Shown here: piece after piece, positions 33,961-37,356 of the stretch
Numbering within the stretch: position 1 is the first letter of the stretch
How the letters are laid out: each line of letters begins with the position of its first letter
Source of the DNA: an uncultured Clostridium sp.
GTDB taxonomy: Bacteria > Bacillota > Clostridia > TANB77 > CAG-508
Assembly: GCA_947575745.1 (NCBI GenBank)
Contig: CANPOS010000020.1
Location: forward strand, 1 to 37,356
Length of the DNA: 37,356 nt
Direction of reading: 5' to 3'
Translations under genes and position numbers: made by a program
The notes under the pieces: model-generated
Databases searched by the model: none
What the model saw: the letters and a program-made list of their open reading frames with translations, nothing else
Told to the model about the DNA's origin: nothing

Positions 33961-34169
33961 AAGTAACAAGCAAAATATAAAAAATAAGTGTAAAGAGCGT
34001 TGGATTGGAAGATTTTATAGAAATTGTTAGATAGAAAATGAGGGATGTTCACGTAGATTTACGTAGTAAATCTTACAAAGTGAAAGAGGCGTATTTTCTA
34101 TCGTTACAATTTCTTAAAACCTGCATTGACAAGCGAGTGTAACGTTTTTTTATATTTTGCTTGTTACTT
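33961..34169. repeat. Palindromic intergenic element D, candidate structured RNA
   Basis: Outer arms AAGTAACAAGCAAAATATA (33961-33979) and their perfect 19-bp complement (34151-34169). Inside: AGAAATTGT/ACAATTTCT (34019-34027 with 34106-34114), ATAGAAAAT/ATTTTCTAT (34031-34039 with 34093-34101), TTCAC/GTGAA, and apical AGATTTAC-GTA-GTAAATCT (34055-34073). Fills most of the 412-bp gap between the deacetylase and cohesin genes, where I see no ORF. Core sequence is unlike A, B and C. Confidence 0.65.
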
Positions 34170-34184
34170 ACTAATCACATGTAG

Positions 34185-34221
34185 CAAAAAAGCTAGAAAT
34201 TAGTTTCCTAATTTCTAGCTT
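34185..34221 (-). terminator. Intrinsic terminator of the cohesin-protein gene
   Basis: AGCTAGAAATTAG (34191-34203), loop TTTC, CTAATTTCTAGCT (34208-34220); on the minus strand followed by six T. Confidence 0.9.
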
Positions 34222-34240
34222 CTTCATAATCTTTTTTTAT

Positions 34241-35002
34241 TTATTTTCTCATTTTAACAAAGAATACTGTTCCCATTATTAATGCTACAGCTACTCCTGT
34301 TGCAAGTATTATTAATACTGTGTTGTTTTCTCCTGCTTGTGGTATTTTAACAGCTGGTTTATTGCTACTGTTTCCCCCATTATTTATAGTTGGTGTCTGT
34401 GTTTGTGAATTATCTGGGTTAGGTGTTGGTGTAGGGTTTGGCTCTGGTGTAGGTGTTGGTTCTGGGGTTGGAGTAGGAGTTGGATCTGGTGTTGTTGTGT
34501 TTTGTCCTTCCTTTATTGTAATATTTTTAGAAGCAACACTAATTTTTGCTGGAACCGTTGCATCTGAAACGCTAATATCTTTTAATGCTATCATAGCATT
34601 TTCTTTACTATTTTCTTTTACTTTAAATTTTAATTTTAGAATTACTTCATCACTCTTTGCTAATCCACTTTTGTCAATTACTAATTTTCCTGTTGCCTCA
34701 TTATATGATAAATCTTTAACAGGAGTAGTCCATTTATTTTGTCCTTCCATGTCTACCAAAGTTAAACTGTCTTTATCATAATCTAAAGTTGCTTCTAAAG
34801 CTATAAATCCTCTTTCTGATTCTATTTTAGAAATTTTAACATCTACATTAAACTCTTCGTTTTTACTAAATTCTGATTTTGCTGTTTCAAGAGTTATGCT
34901 ACAAGAAGGTGTTTTAGTTGTACTAGATGTTGCATACACAGTGCTTGTTACGCAAATCATTATTAGCATTAGTATTAAACTTAATTTTATTACTTTTTCC
35001 AT
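34241..35002 (-). CDS. Cell-surface cohesin-domain protein with sorting-like C-terminus
   Basis: 253 aa. Signal peptide (LSLILMLIMICVTSTVYA), one cohesin-like beta domain at ~30-165 (SITLETAKSEFSKNEEFNV, GFIALEATLDYDKDSLTLV, KLKFKVKENSKENAMI), a Pro/Thr-rich wall-spanning linker, then IPQAGENN, a hydrophobic helix and MRK. The tail resembles an LPxTG-type sorting signal with I and A substitutions, so sortase anchoring is likely but the motif is non-canonical. Cohesins bind dockerins, and the next gene upstream encodes one, so the two may form a surface complex. Confidence 0.8.
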   Translation of the reverse strand: MEKVIKLSLILMLIMICVTSTVYATSSTTKTPSCSITLETAKSEFSKNEEFNVDVKISKIESERGFIALEATLDYDKDSLTLVDMEGQNKWTTPVKDLSYNEATGKLVIDKSGLAKSDEVILKLKFKVKENSKENAMIALKDISVSDATVPAKISVASKNITIKEGQNTTTPDPTPTPTPEPTPTPEPNPTPTPNPDNSQTQTPTINNGGNSSNKPAVKIPQAGENNTVLIILATGVAVALIMGTVFFVKMRK

Positions 35003-35026
35003 AGTTTCTCCTTTTACATTATCCTT

Positions 35027-35980
35027 CTAGATTATTTCAAATAAACCTATTAGTTTTAATTTTAATTGTGCTACATCATTAATTGAGATTTCACTATTTG
35101 CATCATTATCAATATTTCCTGCTTTTAATTGTATTCCTGTTAATTTTTTAATATCTATTATATGTAATTTTATTCCTGCAAGATCGTCTATTGTTACTTC
35201 TGCATCTCCATTAACATCTCCTGTAACTACTAGAGTATATGTTAAATCATTTCCTACTTTTACAGTCATACCTGTTCCAAGAACACTTGCATCTGTTAGT
35301 GTATTTCCCTCTTTATCTAAAAATGTTAAATTCCTATTTGCTGTGACATTTGCTTTAAATTGTGCTACTGTTGTATTTGGTGCTATTCTTGAAATATCCT
35401 TATCAGTATTATTTACTACATATTTTGTAGAAGTAATTTGTGCTGGATCTGGTTCTGGCATTGTTATACCTAATTCTATTTGTGCATCTTGTGCTCTAAC
35501 TAATCCATCTCCTCCACTAGCTTGTATTCCTTTTAGTTTTACAATTGTTGTTTGTTCTTCTGTTATAGTACTTTTTACTCTAAATTTAATTTTTAGGATA
35601 TCTCCTGGTGTGTTTATTAAGCTTCCATTCTCTATTATAAATTTTAAGTTATTTTCATTAAAATCGTCTTCATCTAAAGTCCATTGTCCTAATCCTATTA
35701 TCTCTATTCTGTCCAAAACATCTTTATTGTATTCTAATTGTGCTAACATAGCTACTATTCCTTTTTCTACATTTTGTAAGTTAGTCATACTAAATTTTAA
35801 TTCAAATTCTGTTCCAGGTTTTAAATTTTGTAGATTTACACCTGAATTTGTTGAAGCTATATTTACTTCGAATGTTTTAGCTACAGTATCTTCTCCAGCT
35901 GCATACACAATGTTAGTAAATTGTAAAACACAAATTATAGCTACAATTATTCCAATTAATAAATTCTTTTTTAATTTCAT
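35027..35980 (-). CDS. Secreted cohesin-dockerin protein
   Basis: 317 aa. Signal peptide (LLIGIIVAIICVLQFTNIVYA), a cohesin-like domain at ~35-175 (TNLQNVEKGIVAMLAQLEYN, GDILKIKFRVKS), a short middle domain, and a C-terminal type I dockerin: GDVNGDAEVTIDDLAGIKLHI and GNIDNDANSEISINDVAQLKL, each a calcium-binding F-hand with D/N at coordinating positions. No glycoside hydrolase is present, so this looks like a surface or matrix assembly protein rather than a cellulosome enzyme. Separated by 24 bp from the cohesin protein gene. Confidence 0.85.
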   Translation of the reverse strand: MKLKKNLLIGIIVAIICVLQFTNIVYAAGEDTVAKTFEVNIASTNSGVNLQNLKPGTEFELKFSMTNLQNVEKGIVAMLAQLEYNKDVLDRIEIIGLGQWTLDEDDFNENNLKFIIENGSLINTPGDILKIKFRVKSTITEEQTTIVKLKGIQASGGDGLVRAQDAQIELGITMPEPDPAQITSTKYVVNNTDKDISRIAPNTTVAQFKANVTANRNLTFLDKEGNTLTDASVLGTGMTVKVGNDLTYTLVVTGDVNGDAEVTIDDLAGIKLHIIDIKKLTGIQLKAGNIDNDANSEISINDVAQLKLKLIGLFEII

Positions 35981-36067
35981 AAAAATCCCTCTCTCCTTTA
36001 TCTTTACATACTAATATAATTTTAGCATTTTAATTACTTTTCGTCAACATCTATTAAGTAAATTTGT

Positions 36068-37356
36068 TTATTTTAATTCTGGATATCCTTTTGTCTGAAT
36101 TGTATCGAAGTTCCATACTGTTTCATCAAATCCTAAATTTTCATAGAATTCTATATTTAAGCTATCTCTTGAAATAGTATCTAAGTGTCCTAAGGTGTTT
36201 TCACTTACACGGCTTGCTCCAACACATTCTGTTATTTCATAGCATTTTGTCAAGCAAGCATTTATCTGACTTTCTGATGCCCCTACACATTTGTACGGTT
36301 GTATTTTATTTCCATTTGCATCATTATATCCTGTCATATTTCCAAATGCAACACTATTTTTAATTGCTGGTGTATTATATATATTTCCTACTAATGGAGC
36401 ATTAAATACACTGTTTGCTACATTTGAATAACTATTACTTGTTTTTGTTATATCGACATCTGCTATTATATTCTCAATTGTTCCTCCTTGTTGCATTGCT
36501 CCTACTAATCCACCATTTTCTGATCCTGTTACATTTAAAGTACCTTGTACATATATGTTTTTCATTTTTCCATTATATTTTCTACCTGCAAATGTAGATA
36601 CATATACTCCTGTTCCTGTTACATTTGCATTTTTTACAGAAATATTTTCAAATACTGAATTTGCGTTATTTCTACCATCCATACCAGTAACTACTGCTAC
36701 ATTATTTCTTCCTGATAGTGTAATATTTTCAAATTTCATATTTTTAAATGTTGATGTAAATGTTTCTTGTGCAAATGCTGTAACAAAGTCCCCATTTCCT
36801 CTTCCTGCACTTGTATTTGTAAAGTCTCTAATATTTAGATTTTGTACAGTTCCTCTAAAGTTTGCAAATAAACTTAAATTATTTAAGTTTGAAATAGTGT
36901 GTCCATTTCCTTCTATTTTTCCTGTAAATATAGAGGTTACAACTGCATTATTTTGTGTCGTATAACCTGTAAAGTCAATGTCTTCTGTAATATTAAATAT
37001 TCCACTTGTATCTTCTTGCAATTTGCTAAAGTCTTCTACACTTCCTATTTGGTATGTTTTTTGTTCTACATGGCAATCTCTATATATTACATTACTAATT
37101 GCTCCACCTATTAAACTTATTTCATTTCTTCCATTAGCATTAATATTTAAATCTGTTACATTAATTTTTTCTGCTGTACTAGATTCTATTCTATTAGCTA
37201 AAGCTCCTGAAGTAGTATTGTCTTTCGGAATACTTGTATTTTCTAAACTTAAGTTTCCAACATAACCATATCTAATTTTATTAAATATAGGTATTGTGTT
37301 GCCAATTATTTTATGTCCATTGCCATCTAATCTGCCCATAAATGTTTGAGTTACAT
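36068..37356 (-). CDS. Large surface protein with GLUG-like beta repeats (5' end outside window)
   Basis: At least 429 residues; the frame stays open past the right edge (VTQTF before MGRLDGNGHKI), so the ATG at 37339 is internal. Repeated units GRLDGNGHKIIGN and GKIEGNGHTISNLNN, with NLNIRDFTN, MKFENITLSG, ISVKNANVTG and IYVQGTLNVTG rungs, indicate a right-handed beta-helix/GLUG-type repeat region of an adhesin-like exoprotein. Ends at TAA without a sorting signal or dockerin. The upstream gap to the cohesin-dockerin gene is short, so they may be one surface-protein cluster. Confidence 0.8.
   Translation of the reverse strand, partial: VTQTFMGRLDGNGHKIIGNTIPIFNKIRYGYVGNLSLENTSIPKDNTTSGALANRIESSTAEKINVTDLNINANGRNEISLIGGAISNVIYRDCHVEQKTYQIGSVEDFSKLQEDTSGIFNITEDIDFTGYTTQNNAVVTSIFTGKIEGNGHTISNLNNLSLFANFRGTVQNLNIRDFTNTSAGRGNGDFVTAFAQETFTSTFKNMKFENITLSGRNNVAVVTGMDGRNNANSVFENISVKNANVTGTGVYVSTFAGRKYNGKMKNIYVQGTLNVTGSENGGLVGAMQQGGTIENIIADVDITKTSNSYSNVANSVFNAPLVGNIYNTPAIKNSVAFGNMTGYNDANGNKIQPYKCVGASESQINACLTKCYEITECVGASRVSENTLGHLDTISRDSLNIEFYENLGFDETVWNFDTIQTKGYPELK

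Noticed and set aside
34320..34781. Plus-strand Gly/Val-rich frame opposite the cohesin gene
   Set aside because: Arises from the complement of the Pro/Thr linker repeat; no start signals.

Overview
This is a low-GC, AT-biased window from an anaerobic, spore-forming Firmicute of the Clostridia type. The evidence is the cotJABC spore-coat operon, a Gram-positive type IV pilus operon, a DAP-type MurE, cohesin/dockerin surface proteins and AGA-dominated arginine usage. I cannot name the genus.

Layout. (1) 141-6160: cotJA, cotJB and cotJC. cotJC is cut in two by a 4,672-bp element that encodes a large serine recombinase, small proteins, a RhuM-family protein behind a LexA-like box, and a DUF6512-type membrane protein. 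Its ends form a near-perfect attP, and joining the flanks rebuilds cotJC exactly in frame. This is a skin-like (sigK-type) arrangement. (2) 6245-7882: an IS256-family insertion with 8-bp target duplications, sitting in the last codons of an ABC-F ATPase gene. (3) 7870-12660: ABC-F ATPase, rpmF, pyk, and divergent dapA. (4) 12895-22063: a minus-strand type IV pilus operon (pilMN fusion, pilO, pilP-like, pilin, pilD-like, two pseudopilins, pilB, pilT, pilC). (5) 22388-31995: topA, a YfhO-like membrane protein, and murG, ftsW/spoVE, mraY, murE. (6) 32295-37356: a polysaccharide deacetylase, a cohesin protein with a sorting-like tail, a cohesin-dockerin protein, and the 3' part of a large repeat-rich surface protein.

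The most striking observation concerns decoding. Seven chromosomal genes (pilC, topA, yfhO, murG, ftsW, mraY and the deacetylase) are each split into two reading frames. In all seven the break is a zero-frame CGG codon followed by A. Reading the four bases CGGA as one residue restores the full-length protein each time, and in the alignable families the restored residue is the conserved glycine. I found no other zero-frame CGG in the chromosomal genes of the window. The single other one is CGGT, in a small gene of the mobile element. This points to +1 frameshifting or quadruplet decoding at CGGA as a normal feature of this organism, acting on several essential cell-wall genes and topoisomerase I. 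A systematic sequence error is the main alternative.

Four long palindromic intergenic elements (12667-12806, 27123-27252, 32148-32285, 33961-34169) are also present. Two of them share conserved core blocks while their stems differ in sequence but keep base pairing, which suggests a structured RNA or an RNA-like mobile repeat.
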